64,000 bases of DNA from Zipacnadum sp036504235. Lineage in GTDB: Bacteria > Armatimonadota > Zipacnadia > Zipacnadales > Zipacnadaceae. Both the position numbers and the translations under genes were made by a program. The first letter of the stretch is position 1, and each line of letters opens with the position of its first letter. The notes below the pieces were generated by a model, which had not been told where the DNA came from, did no database searches, and saw only the letters and a list, made by a program, of their open reading frames with translations. Of the stretch, positions 18,318 through 27,832 are shown piece after piece. The stretch spans positions 62,001-126,000 of the forward strand of contig DASXVN010000046.1 in the NCBI GenBank assembly GCA_036504235.1, in the 5' to 3' direction.

Positions 18318-20325
18318 TGATGCAGACCAGTTCGAGCGCGTCGCCGGTGTGGTCTGCAGAAAGCCCGCTGGCATGTCAGCGGTCGATTGTCGGAACAGCT
18401 TCGGGCAAAGGCGGGCCTTCTGCTGCGGATCCGACTCGTGCCGAATCAAGGAGAAGACAGATGAGCAACTCGATTATGTGACTTCCCCCTCAGACCGGCA
18501 CATGATCCTTCGGGCGTGCCCCGGCAGTGGCAAGACGGAAGTTGTCGGGCTGAAGGCCGCATATGAGATCGCTCGTTGGCAGTCCCAGAACAGTGGCCTC
18601 GCCGTTCTAACCTTCACCAATAGCGCGGCCGACGTGATTCGGCGCCGCATAATGGAGTTCGTCGGGGCCGACCGGCTCGGTTACCCCCATTATGTCGGTA
18701 CCATCGACAGCTGGCTTCACGGCTATCTCGCCAATCCCTTTGCGCATCACGTAACCGGTTACGAAGGGAAAGACGGTGACCGCAGAATCAGGCTGGCCGC
18801 GGACACCGACCCAAATGGTTGGCTGAACGCATTCAAGTGTGACACGCCTTACTATGTGCTCGGCGAGAATGGGGCGGTGCCCATCTCGGGGATCGACGCG
18901 ACTATGATCGCGTGTCAACTCGACAAAGGATGCTTTCGAATCCTGAAGCCTGGATCTCGTGCCAATAGTTACATCTCGGACGAAGACTACTACAATTCCG
19001 CCGGCTTTGAGGAATCGCGGAGGATGAGAAACGCGACCTGGCAGACTCTCGAGAAACTGCGGAAGGACCTGCAGGAGACGAAGGAGAGATTCTGGCGAAA
19101 AGGCTTTGCGACCTATCGGGACATTGAGTACCTCTGCTGCAGGCTGCTCAGCGACGACAGTGATCTCTGCAGACGACTTGCGGCTCGCTTTCCGGTGATC
19201 ATCGTGGACGAGTGTCAGGATCTCTCGGAAGCTCAACTGCGGATACTCGACAAGTTTGCTGAGTCCGGCTGCACCCTCCACTTCGTCGGAGACATGGATC
19301 AGGCCATCTATGCTTTCAGAGAGGTAGATCCGCAGAAAGTGGAGGAGTTCGCAGAACGGAACGCTTTTGACAAACTGGAGTTGACGAGCAATTTCCGCAG
19401 CAGTCAGGAGGTTGTCGACCTTTGCCGTAACCTGATCGCGCATGGGGAAGTTTGTGGCCGCCCCTCGTCCACTCCCGGACCGGCATGCGTCTGCTTCACG
19501 TATGCCCGGGGAGGCGAGCCGGCCTTGGTCACGCGGTTCGCCGAGTATCTCCATACGTATGGGCTCGGGACCGAAGATGCGGCGATTCTCGCTCGCGGGA
19601 CCCTCCTGGTCCATAGACTGCGACCGGGTGCGATGAGTCAGGACATTACCCCCCCGGTCAGGAAAGCCGCCCGGGCCATTCAGCTCGTTGAGATCAATGA
19701 CGATAGCGCAAGAGACGATGCCCTGCAGTGCATGGGTGCGTTCGTCGCTGCATACTTCTACCGCGAACAGCACGCTGACTCCCGTCGCTACCATTGCCCC
19801 GAGGCTGTGGCCTCGCCCCTGTCTTGGCGCCTTTCCCTCCACCGCCTCTTGCGCGAATGCGAACAGCATGCAGAGATCGGGAATCTCGATCTGACTTGGT
19901 CGCAGTGGGCCAAGGCATTGAAGACGAGTCTGCCGGGCATGGTGGCGGCAAACTGCGAGGGTGCAGAATGCGACTTTCCGGCCTCATGGCGTGCACCAAG
20001 TGGGGAGGCGGGTAGGCTCGTCGCCGAGACGCTTGGAACTATACCTCCGCCGAACGAATGGGGAATCCGGATTGGCACTATCCACAGCGCGAAGGGAGAG
20101 ACGCTCGATGCTGTCCTGCTGGTCTCGGCGCAAAGGAGAGGCCAGGGGGGACACTGGCACGAATGGCTTGATCGGGCGGGGGATGGCGGAGAGCACACGC
20201 GTTTCGCGTATGTCGCAAGTTCCCGGCCGAAACACCTGCTGGCCTGGGCCGTTCCGACCCCACCACCTGAGGACAAGACACGGCTCACCGGCCTCGGCTT
20301 TACCGTCATAGGCGACGGATCATAG
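18301..20325 (+). CDS. gajB: GajB: UvrD-like helicase of Gabija
   Basis: A superfamily 1A helicase of about 674 residues. Motifs in order are ACPGSGKTEV (Walker A), LTFTNSAADVIRRR (Ia), VIIVDECQDLSEAQ (Walker B, DECQD), FVGDMDQAIYAFR (III), LTSNFRSSQEVVD (IV), GTIHSAKGETLDAVLL (V) and FAYVASSRPKHLL (VI). The frame is open from 18076, inside gajA, but GTG 18301 gives a short overlap and a sensible N-terminus; ATG 18373 is the alternative. GajB is thought to sense DNA ends produced by phage replication and to activate GajA. The motif set looks intact, so the system is probably functional. Confidence 0.88.
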   Translation: MSNLSSDADQFERVAGVVCRKPAGMSAVDCRNSFGQRRAFCCGSDSCRIKEKTDEQLDYVTSPSDRHMILRACPGSGKTEVVGLKAAYEIARWQSQNSGLAVLTFTNSAADVIRRRIMEFVGADRLGYPHYVGTIDSWLHGYLANPFAHHVTGYEGKDGDRRIRLAADTDPNGWLNAFKCDTPYYVLGENGAVPISGIDATMIACQLDKGCFRILKPGSRANSYISDEDYYNSAGFEESRRMRNATWQTLEKLRKDLQETKERFWRKGFATYRDIEYLCCRLLSDDSDLCRRLAARFPVIIVDECQDLSEAQLRILDKFAESGCTLHFVGDMDQAIYAFREVDPQKVEEFAERNAFDKLELTSNFRSSQEVVDLCRNLIAHGEVCGRPSSTPGPACVCFTYARGGEPALVTRFAEYLHTYGLGTEDAAILARGTLLVHRLRPGAMSQDITPPVRKAARAIQLVEINDDSARDDALQCMGAFVAAYFYREQHADSRRYHCPEAVASPLSWRLSLHRLLRECEQHAEIGNLDLTWSQWAKALKTSLPGMVAANCEGAECDFPASWRAPSGEAGRLVAETLGTIPPPNEWGIRIGTIHSAKGETLDAVLLVSAQRRGQGGHWHEWLDRAGDGGEHTRFAYVASSRPKHLLAWAVPTPPPEDKTRLTGLGFTVIGDGS

Positions 20326-20330
20326 GGGTG

Positions 20331-20519
20331 CGTCTGAGGGGCAGCAAGCCTGGGCGGGCCCTCAATCGGGGCGGCGCTGGCCAGCCGCCAGAGGTGCGGC
20401 CGCATAGCGCCCTGGGCTACCGCCCACCGGCGCCGAGGGCTGGCAACTGGGGCCTCCGGGCTCCGCTTCGCACCGCCCGGAGGCTCCGGTTGCCAAGGAG
20501 CCCCGGGCCAGCGTTCTAA
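20331..20519 (+). pseudogene. C-terminal remnant of an IS3-type transposase
   Basis: Within a short frame, EVRPHSALGYRPPAPRA is the characteristic C-terminal sequence of IS3/IS481-type integrase-core transposases. The catalytic core is absent. The remnant begins directly after gajB and is followed 18 bp later by an IS-end-like sequence, so only the right end of the element survives. Confidence 0.65.
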
Positions 20520-20537
20520 CTTAACAAGTGGTAGCAC

Positions 20538-20553
20538 GAACGGGGGCAGGTCA
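20538..20553. repeat. IS-end-like sequence (GGGGGCAGGTCA)
   Basis: GAACGGGGGCAGGTCA follows the transposase remnant. Its complement starts TGACCTGCCCCC, a form I associate with IS3-type terminal inverted repeats. The same 16 bases occur at 50087-50102, and the 12-base core occurs at 27541-27552. Confidence 0.6.
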
Positions 20554-20880
20554 TCTTCGCTCTCCCCAAATGGGAGCTTCGCCGCACCCACCCGATCACT
20601 TCTCTCCGCCAGGAGGTGCTTAGCGACCCCATGCTCAATATGTATAGTTGCATGTCTCGCGTCGGCATACACACGTATCACCCCAGACGGTAGCGGCATT
20701 TCTGGAGTCACGGAGCAAGCGCAGTTGGAGTCCGGTCTTGGCCATGTCATTGCTCCAGCCATGGAGCGCTTTCGCGACGAGTGTGAAGTGCGGGCCATAG
20801 CCACCAGTGTAGGCATGACATCATGGCGACGGTAATCCCTCCGGGTTCACGCTGTCGCGACATCGCATTGTGGAGCAATC
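20554..20880. other. Intergenic leader before the signalling module
   Basis: About 330 bp with no convincing gene. Both strands have short open stretches without recognisable protein features. It presumably contains the promoter of the downstream three-gene unit, but no clear -35/-10 pair was seen. Confidence 0.4.
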
Positions 20881-23265
20881 ATGGTTGCTGAGATTGAATC
20901 GGTCTCTGTCGGTGGAGCTTTCGTGAGCGTCCTGAGTGGAAGCCTGCGCGGTCGTCGCGCTTGGCTTCCAGCGGCGGAGTGGTCGTTGGCCCCGTCCGAC
21001 TGGTCCCCCCCGTGGCACACAATCGAGGCTGGCGATCTCCTGGATGTCGCGCAGGTATCAGAAGGAGGAGGACCTGACAACGTCCCTATCGTCAGCAGAA
21101 TCGCTTTCGGCTGGGAGGATGTCAATGACGATCTGTTACACGAAGAGCGTTCAATGGTGGTGGAGAGCGTAGGCCGGGCTCTCATACGTGGACGAGTCGG
21201 CAACATACCCGCAATCATCAGACGAGACTCATATGATGCTTGGACAGGGATGAATGTCCCGAAGCACCTTCGTGATCACGCGTTCCTGGCTACAGGAGAT
21301 GTTCTATCGGGGATTGTGACCAAAATATGGGAAGATCTCTCTGAAGGCCAGCCAGTCTGGGACAGGTCCAGTCGCCATCTTAGCGCAGACAGATGTGTGG
21401 AACTTGACGTTGGGCTCCACCTTGACTTCCGAAGCAAGGAGATTCGCGCCCGCGTGCAATCTGAACTGTCCGTGTGTGCGGACGCCGACGATGTTGAGCC
21501 CATATGCGAGCCGCTCACCCTCCCTCTCGAAATAGCTGAGAAGATCCAGTCCGTACTCCTGGTTGAGAACGACGACGATTGTCGGCAAGCCATCGCCGGA
21601 ACTCTCGCTGCCAGCAAAGTCGGCATAGCCGAGGCGCGTGACTCCGTCACTGCACTACGGCTTGTGACTGCTCTGGGCGAGAAACGGCACAGCGGCGATG
21701 ACCACGACATTCCGCCCCTGTTCACGATAGCGATTATCGATCCAAATCTGAGGGTCGAGCGCTACGATCTGGACGGCTTACAGGTCGCTCGGGCGCTTGC
21801 TCAAACCGGAACAACCCGCATAATCATTATGTCAGGTGAGCCAAGCTACGTCCGCAAGATCGCTGAGTACGGTGATCTACTCGTTCACGGATACCTCGCC
21901 AAACCATTTACCGTTGAACGGTTGATCCAGGAGATCGAGTCAGCATTTGTGGTCGAGGCAATGCCGCTAACGGAGTGGCTACGGCAGACCGCAGGAGACC
22001 AGGGAGGGCCGCATGACAATGAAGTAACGATGCGCAGCCCGGTGATGCCTCCGGTGCTCACGTCGACGACAACGATGAAGCAGGCTCTCGATAGGCTCAC
22101 ACACAGCAGGCCTGGCTCTGTCGCCCATATTTTCCAGCTACATCCTCGGTCCCTCCGCTCGAGATCCCTGGAGCATTCTGGCGAAGGCCTCGATTGGGAG
22201 CCCCTTTGCGGCAAAATAGGCAAGAGCATCATCAAGGACGCTGCATTCTCAGCCACTGATGTCGTTTCCAGCCCTTTCTCAGAGCCCGACGAGCATCTGT
22301 GGACTCTGCAAATGATGAAGTATGGATCATTCTGCGGTACCGCCGTTAATGCTCCGGGACCGTATCGATATGCGTTGGTGGCTTTCCACAGTAACACACA
22401 ACCATTTGACTCACAGTTCCTGCTTGAAGCGCATCTCTGCGCGGAGAAGGTTGGGCGGATACTCGAGCGACGCGACCTTGCGCGGACCAGAGATGTGGAG
22501 GCATCTTACACAGCAACTGGCATGGCACTCGAGTCTCTCGCGCACGAGATGCACACAGACTTCCTGACCCTGCAGCATCAGGCATCAATGGTGATCGGGT
22601 CAGTCATCGACCCAGCGGTACCCAATTCGGGACAAGCCGACGAGTCGAGACTCTGGGCCGGACGGCTGATGTCAAAATTGCTCTCGACGCAAGAGAAGGT
22701 TAATGTCCTCTGGGGCCGGCGTGGCAAGAAGGAGAAGGTTTCTGTCCAGGAGTGCATCAGGCGAGCCGCCCAGGGATGCCTGGCCGCAATCGCGGCTACG
22801 AGCGACGATCCGTCCCGAATCGACATTGCCGTGCCCGATGCTGACGAAGAAGAGCGTTGGATCGTCCGAGCGTCGCCCGGCGCCCTGGTCATCGTCTTCT
22901 TCAACCTCTATTTGAACGCTGCGCAGCAGATCGCTTTGTCATCGCAGGTCCGTCGCTTTGGCAGGGTCTGGCACACAATTGAGCGCCGGGAAGACGCAGG
23001 GGGGCACCCGTGTGCCCTGGTGCGCATACATGACACAGGACCAGGGATCCACCCCGACGATTGGGAACGGATTTTTGAGCGAGGCTATTCGACTCGTCCA
23101 GATGGCACGGGAATAGGGCTTTCCATTTGTAGGCATCTGGTTGCGAGCGGCGCCCAGGAGAAGGGCCGACCGGCCGACATTCGAGTCACGCGAAGCACAC
23201 TGTGGGATGGCACAACCATAACCGTCAGACTGCCACTACAGGACACAGAACCGGGAGGCTCGTGA
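20881..23265 (+). CDS. Hybrid sensor kinase: S1-like, REC, sensor, histidine kinase
   Basis: 794 residues, start supported by GGAG eight bases upstream. Residues 1-225 contain S1/OB-like segments (VSVGGAFVSVLSGSLRGRRA), suggesting nucleic-acid or nucleotide sensing. A receiver domain follows at ~221-345, with an acidic pocket in VENDDD, phosphoacceptor Asp in IIDPNL and the Lys in LAKPF. A GAF-like region spans ~400-540. The kinase dimerisation helix holds SLAHEMHTDF with the candidate phospho-His near residue 555. The ATPase domain (~660-790) shows NLYLNAAQQI, DTGPGIHPDD and GTGIGLSIC. No membrane segment is visible, so it is a cytoplasmic sensor. It is first in a tight three-gene run; the next gene starts one base after its stop. 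I infer that it passes phosphate to the receiver domains of the following proteins. Confidence 0.75.
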   Translation: MVAEIESVSVGGAFVSVLSGSLRGRRAWLPAAEWSLAPSDWSPPWHTIEAGDLLDVAQVSEGGGPDNVPIVSRIAFGWEDVNDDLLHEERSMVVESVGRALIRGRVGNIPAIIRRDSYDAWTGMNVPKHLRDHAFLATGDVLSGIVTKIWEDLSEGQPVWDRSSRHLSADRCVELDVGLHLDFRSKEIRARVQSELSVCADADDVEPICEPLTLPLEIAEKIQSVLLVENDDDCRQAIAGTLAASKVGIAEARDSVTALRLVTALGEKRHSGDDHDIPPLFTIAIIDPNLRVERYDLDGLQVARALAQTGTTRIIIMSGEPSYVRKIAEYGDLLVHGYLAKPFTVERLIQEIESAFVVEAMPLTEWLRQTAGDQGGPHDNEVTMRSPVMPPVLTSTTTMKQALDRLTHSRPGSVAHIFQLHPRSLRSRSLEHSGEGLDWEPLCGKIGKSIIKDAAFSATDVVSSPFSEPDEHLWTLQMMKYGSFCGTAVNAPGPYRYALVAFHSNTQPFDSQFLLEAHLCAEKVGRILERRDLARTRDVEASYTATGMALESLAHEMHTDFLTLQHQASMVIGSVIDPAVPNSGQADESRLWAGRLMSKLLSTQEKVNVLWGRRGKKEKVSVQECIRRAAQGCLAAIAATSDDPSRIDIAVPDADEEERWIVRASPGALVIVFFNLYLNAAQQIALSSQVRRFGRVWHTIERREDAGGHPCALVRIHDTGPGIHPDDWERIFERGYSTRPDGTGIGLSICRHLVASGAQEKGRPADIRVTRSTLWDGTTITVRLPLQDTEPGGS

Positions 23266-23266
23266 A

Positions 23267-25798
23267 TTGGACATTCCGAACCAGCGCCCCATGTTGATCA
23301 TCGACGACGATAAAGAGTACTCAGCGCTCATTGCTGATAGTTGGACCCATGCTGGCTATGAGACAGCGCTGGTCACATCCGTTGCCGATGCGCTCAAGCA
23401 CATGACCAATAGTGATTTTAAGCCACGCGTCATTCTCGCCGACCGAATGCTAAAGGGTGTGCCTATTGAGTCGCATTCCCTAGAGTCACTCTCCAACGCC
23501 GCGCAGAGCATCGGAGCGTTCATTGTTGTTTACACAAGGATCAATGAATTGACCACCGGGGATATCTGGGCTATCCAGCACGCTGGAGCCACACGCGTGA
23601 TTGAGAAGACCGTCCCGGAGAAGCTCATTGATGCTGTAAATGCGATTACGAAGGAACTCGATGAGCTATGGTATCTTCAGCAGCAGTTGGACTTGCTCGG
23701 CCAGGAGCGGAGCAAGCTAGTTGCCGCACTCGTCTGGACTGACGTAGGGGTCACGGTTATCGATGATAATTACCATTGTTGGTTCGCCAATGAAGCCCAA
23801 TCCCAAATCGTTGGACGTGACTGCGCGAGAGGGCTTTGCTGGTGCAGTTTTCACGAGCGTCCAGCGCAGTGTGGCCCGTGCTGGGGCTGCACTGTTACCG
23901 AGGTTCTAAAGAGTGGCGAGCCGGCGGATCGCATGTTTCTGTCTCGCTTCGCTGACGGCTCCATGAAATGGGTCTCGGTCCGGTCGGTCCCTATCAAGTC
24001 GGAAGAGACGGGGGAGACGCTCGGAGTGAGGGAGGGCGTTTTCGTATTAAGCGACCGCTACCTGCAAGGCTTGAGCACCGAGCGCAGACTCTCATACGTT
24101 GCTCAAGGACTTATCCAACTTGGCTTCGGCAGGGCTCGCGTCTATAGAATTGATGGTGATCAGGCCCACTTGGACGCAGCGGCTGCCAGAGACGATGACC
24201 CTGACCCTGAACGCGAGAGCGATTACAGGCGCAAGCTCCGACGGTACCCCGCGATAGATGCCACCGCCATAGGTACGCTTTCCGAGGCGCTCGCGGCCCA
24301 AGCTCCTACCATTATTCTGGATTCAAGAAAGTCCACTGGACCTCTGTCCAAAGACCCTGACGTCACAGCGCCCTATTGGATCGTCCCGGTCAGAGACGCC
24401 AAATCTGGGCTTCGAGGGTTTGTCTACATTGATTTCGTCGGAACAACGGATGCGCTCCGCGACTACATCGGGCAAGCTTTCTCAAAGGAGAAAGATCGCC
24501 TCGAGCTTGGTCAAGCATTCGCCTCACAAGTGTCTCTGGCACTCAATGCTGAGGAGGGAGTGGCTGCGAACCACGAGAAACAGGATGTGGTCCTGCAGGC
24601 CAGACTTGGGATCGGATATGCGGATTCCGTCGAAGGCCCCATCGCAGAAGTGCGCGCCGCATTTGAGGAACTATTCAAAGGCTGCCGCGTGTCAGTGCGA
24701 CTCCGCGAGAAGGATCTACTTAGAGAGCATGAGTTATTGTGCTGCGGCGAACGTTCCCTCGACGTGCCAGAAACGATTAGCGAAAGACATCCTGACTCGC
24801 TCGCAGCAGACGCCGTGCGCACACTTCGCCCATGGTTCATCGACGACTACAAAGACCACCTTAGGCGATCCCTCCAATTGGGGAACCCCAGGGGCCTGTC
24901 AGGTGAAGGAACGTTGAGCTGCGCCCATGTTCCCATCAAGTTCGAGAACAAGGTCTTCGGATCTCTTAGCGTAGACTCTCCAAAGGCGATCCAATGGGAG
25001 GAGGAGGGGTACATGGGGCCCCTCCTGGACTTGTCGGAACTCGCGGCTCTCGTCCTGAGGGACCTCGCTCTAGACAAGGAGCTACGCGATCAGTTTGATG
25101 AACTGCGCCGGAGTCAGGCAGATATTGCCGCGCTCACTGCATATGCGATTACAGTGTCAAGCGATGCAATCTGGCGACACTGGGCAGTCCAGCGGCTCGC
25201 GGAGGCATCAAATTGGATCGCCATCACCCGCATGAGACTGAGCGAGCACGGCGACCCTCAAGAAGTCAGCGAGACAATGCACGGAGTTGAGGACGCCCTA
25301 AGAATGGTCTCCTCCGGTCGCCCTGAGGGGAATGATGAGCAATCATGCACGCTCACTTCTGTACTTCAGTGGATAGAAGGCACGTACCCGGACTCCCCTG
25401 CAAGACTCGATGTGCAGCATCCCAAGCACTTTCCGCGCATTCAGGCGTCGGAGTTCTACGTGCGGCATATAATCTCCGTCCTGGTCGACAACGCACGCCA
25501 AGCCATTGAGGAATCATCAACGGGACACAGAATCCACATCGAGGCTAGAACCGAGGCTCAAGACGCCGTGATCGAAATTACGGACGACGGACCCGGCGTC
25601 CCTGCGCACCTAGCTGGCCAGATCCTGTGTGTCCCGGTCGCCTCGGGCAAGTCCGGGGGCAGTGGAGTCGGGCTCCTGTTCGCGAGAGGTGCTGCCCTCC
25701 AGTTCGGAGGGGATCTTTGTCAGGTACCGCAAGACCAGGGAGCCGGTTTCATGCTGAAGCTTCCGCTCGTGCCCACTGAAGCTTCCATCAGTTCGTAG
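23267..25798 (+). CDS. Hybrid sensor kinase: REC, Cys-rich PAS, two GAF, HATPase
   Basis: 843 residues, beginning at a TTG one base after the previous stop, with GGGAGG eight bases upstream; the rare start codon is supported by this site. The receiver domain (residues ~8-120) has IIDDD, Asp in ILADRM and the Lys in IEKTVPE. A short coiled coil leads to a PAS domain (~150-265) containing six cysteines between residues ~185 and 209 (CARGLCWC...QCGPCWGC), which could bind a metal or iron-sulfur cluster. Two GAF-like domains follow (~275-430 and ~445-600). The dimerisation region is poorly conserved (possible His in WRHWAVQRL), whereas the ATPase domain is good (VDNARQAIEE, TDDGPGVP, GSGVGLLFARG). 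It may dimerise with the first kinase or act as its regulatory partner. Confidence 0.72.
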   Translation: MDIPNQRPMLIIDDDKEYSALIADSWTHAGYETALVTSVADALKHMTNSDFKPRVILADRMLKGVPIESHSLESLSNAAQSIGAFIVVYTRINELTTGDIWAIQHAGATRVIEKTVPEKLIDAVNAITKELDELWYLQQQLDLLGQERSKLVAALVWTDVGVTVIDDNYHCWFANEAQSQIVGRDCARGLCWCSFHERPAQCGPCWGCTVTEVLKSGEPADRMFLSRFADGSMKWVSVRSVPIKSEETGETLGVREGVFVLSDRYLQGLSTERRLSYVAQGLIQLGFGRARVYRIDGDQAHLDAAAARDDDPDPERESDYRRKLRRYPAIDATAIGTLSEALAAQAPTIILDSRKSTGPLSKDPDVTAPYWIVPVRDAKSGLRGFVYIDFVGTTDALRDYIGQAFSKEKDRLELGQAFASQVSLALNAEEGVAANHEKQDVVLQARLGIGYADSVEGPIAEVRAAFEELFKGCRVSVRLREKDLLREHELLCCGERSLDVPETISERHPDSLAADAVRTLRPWFIDDYKDHLRRSLQLGNPRGLSGEGTLSCAHVPIKFENKVFGSLSVDSPKAIQWEEEGYMGPLLDLSELAALVLRDLALDKELRDQFDELRRSQADIAALTAYAITVSSDAIWRHWAVQRLAEASNWIAITRMRLSEHGDPQEVSETMHGVEDALRMVSSGRPEGNDEQSCTLTSVLQWIEGTYPDSPARLDVQHPKHFPRIQASEFYVRHIISVLVDNARQAIEESSTGHRIHIEARTEAQDAVIEITDDGPGVPAHLAGQILCVPVASGKSGGSGVGLLFARGAALQFGGDLCQVPQDQGAGFMLKLPLVPTEASISS

Positions 25799-25817
25799 CG
25801 AGGAGAGATGCCCGCCT

Positions 25818-27497
25818 ATGAGGATACTCATTATCGACAATGACACCGGATTCTTGAGTAGCTGGGGCGACTTGCTCGAGGCCTGTGATCACGAGGTAGT
25901 TCGGTATTCAAGCATCAGCAAAGCCAAGAGAGCGCGTGTGATTAAGAGCACGTTCGATTTGGCCATGGTCGATCTTAGAATGGTGGACGACCGAGAGTCA
26001 AGGGACGAATCTGGCTTGGAGCTGGCGGAGCAACTCCAAGTTGCGGGGACTCCGACTGTCCTCCTCACGGGCCACCCCCCCGACAGCGCGAGACTCTTCC
26101 AGATGGTTCGCATGAGTTCGCTCGCCGGAATAATGACCAAAGACGCGAGTGTCATGAGCGGCATGGAGCGCGCCGCTTGTGTTGATCAATTCCGCCGCAC
26201 AGGACGCTTCCCCAACGGCTTCGCCCGGCTCCGCAGCAGCTCCCCCACCCTGGATGTTGGCCAAGTCCTTAGGGATGAGATCCGGCCATATGCGGACGGA
26301 TGCGACATCAAAGTTGAAGAGCTAACCGTCCTGCTAAGGAGCATCATATCGCCCTGCGCAAGCCAAGTCTACCTCAAAGTCCAACCTCCTGGCCGAAGCG
26401 GCACGGCTGTACTCAAGGCCACAGTCTCCTACGACGATGGCCCCCCAGAACATCTGGCTATCAAGTATGGCCCCCGTAAGATCACGACCAGTGAGTCAGT
26501 ACGCTACGACCGGTTCGTCGGCCCCCTTCCCGACGGAGCGGCCGCCCAGCTGAGGTGGCGCGCGGAAACAGCCAACTTAGGAGCCATTGCATACTCTTGG
26601 GTTACTGACTCCGTGAATGACGCACATCCCTTCGGTCCGAGGTCAGGCAAGACATGGGGTCACGTGACTTGGCCCAGACGCCGAGAGGCGCTTCAACGCC
26701 TCATGGAGATTGCACTGGATCGCTGGCATGAGCCGTTTCGCCATGGAGAAAACAAGCTGACCCCCGGGGCCAGCCTTCTCACGCACTATACCGATCTCGG
26801 GGGCATCTGGTATCGGCCGGTCGACCACGATGCAGACCTCATATTACCAGTCGACAAGGCACTGACCCGTTGCGGCGTGCGGCAGCACGAGGGTCGCTGG
26901 GACTTCGGAGAAGGTCTCGATCTTGCCGACCCCGTGGAGTGGTGCCTTCGCGGGAGGGGCAGTACGCTTACCTATGATCGGCAATGTCCGTGCCACGGAG
27001 ATCTGCATGTGGCCAATGTCTTCGTGCTCCCTGACAATTCTCCTCGCTTGATCGATTTTGGTCGAACAGGCATGGGTCATGTCTTCCGGGATTTCGCTGC
27101 GATCGAGGCTAGCATCCGTCTTACATGCACCGACGCCAGTGACCGGTCAGCTCTGATGGCGGCTGAAGATCGCATATCCAGCGGCCATAGCTTGGGTGAC
27201 TTCATCAATTACCGCGAAGTCACCGGAGGTTGTGACCTCAAGGAAGCGGTACGCGCCACAATGCAGATTCGCCGCGCCGCGCTGGACGCTCACGGAGAGC
27301 CGGATGGCGGCCGCGCATTGCTTGAGTATCTTTTTGCTGTGACCATTCACATGCTTCGCTACGCGACGGGCGTGGCGGACGAGATTGACTCAGACAACGG
27401 CGACCGGAACGATCTGATGACGTTCCACGCCTTGTACGCCGCCGCCAAGAGCGCGGACGCTGCTGAGGCTCGCGCGAAATCTCTGGGGGTCCCATAG
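25818..27497 (+). CDS. Response regulator fused to a phosphotransferase-like kinase fold (TCAD9-like)
   Basis: 559 residues; the ATG at 25818 has AGGAGAG ten bases upstream. The receiver domain (1-115) keeps IIDND, phosphoacceptor Asp in AMVDLRM, Thr in VLLTGHP and Lys in IMTKD. The remainder (~165-555) has the landmarks of an aminoglycoside-phosphotransferase/kinase fold: HGDLHVANVFV near residue 392, the catalytic loop, and LIDFGRTGMGHVFRDF near 411, the metal-binding Asp loop. From memory this matches the family Pfam calls TCAD9 (ternary complex associated domain 9), linked by domain analysis to bacterial conflict systems. As the only protein in the trio without its own histidine kinase, it is the likely output. 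Substrate and biological role are unknown. Confidence 0.7.
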   Translation: MRILIIDNDTGFLSSWGDLLEACDHEVVRYSSISKAKRARVIKSTFDLAMVDLRMVDDRESRDESGLELAEQLQVAGTPTVLLTGHPPDSARLFQMVRMSSLAGIMTKDASVMSGMERAACVDQFRRTGRFPNGFARLRSSSPTLDVGQVLRDEIRPYADGCDIKVEELTVLLRSIISPCASQVYLKVQPPGRSGTAVLKATVSYDDGPPEHLAIKYGPRKITTSESVRYDRFVGPLPDGAAAQLRWRAETANLGAIAYSWVTDSVNDAHPFGPRSGKTWGHVTWPRRREALQRLMEIALDRWHEPFRHGENKLTPGASLLTHYTDLGGIWYRPVDHDADLILPVDKALTRCGVRQHEGRWDFGEGLDLADPVEWCLRGRGSTLTYDRQCPCHGDLHVANVFVLPDNSPRLIDFGRTGMGHVFRDFAAIEASIRLTCTDASDRSALMAAEDRISSGHSLGDFINYREVTGGCDLKEAVRATMQIRRAALDAHGEPDGGRALLEYLFAVTIHMLRYATGVADEIDSDNGDRNDLMTFHALYAAAKSADAAEARAKSLGVP

Positions 27498-27540
27498 GAG
27501 CGCGTTCTCGCGTCCTGTGCACGGAGTGAGACAGCACCGC

Positions 27541-27552
27541 GGGGGCAGGTCA
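27541..27552. repeat. Second copy of the IS-end-like core
   Basis: GGGGGCAGGTCA lies 43 bp after the kinase-like gene, in the same orientation as the copy at 20538-20553. The two bracket the three-gene module. No transposase remnant is visible beside this copy. Confidence 0.4.
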
Positions 27553-27832
27553 TGCTGCCACGTGCGCAGTCCTCGCTTGATGACGGCGAGGTGCTCTGGG
27601 AAGACGATCGCTCAGCCGGGGCAGGTCAGAAGCGCTCAAGGTATTCGCTGGCAGACAGCGGTCTACGCAATTGATTCATTGCCAGTCAAGATACACCTAA
27701 TCCCAGAACGAGGTCTTGAGACAGAAACAGTCGGGCCACGTATGTCTCGGCGGACCGCAGGCGAAGCGGGCCAGCCAATAAGGGTTGTTTCGGCAGCTGG
27801 AACCGGGGAAGACCAGAAATGGAGGATGCCTG
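27553..27832. other. Intergenic stretch
   Basis: About 280 bp with no supported gene. A partial CGGGGCAGGTCAG near 27617 may be another degraded IS end. Confidence 0.35.

Noticed and set aside
18607..19869. Minus-strand open frame of 420 codons
   Set aside because: Antisense to gajB, whose helicase motifs are complete.
19788..20816. Minus-strand frame extending beyond gajB into the intergenic region
   Set aside because: Most of it is antisense to gajB, and the remaining part shows no recognisable sequence.
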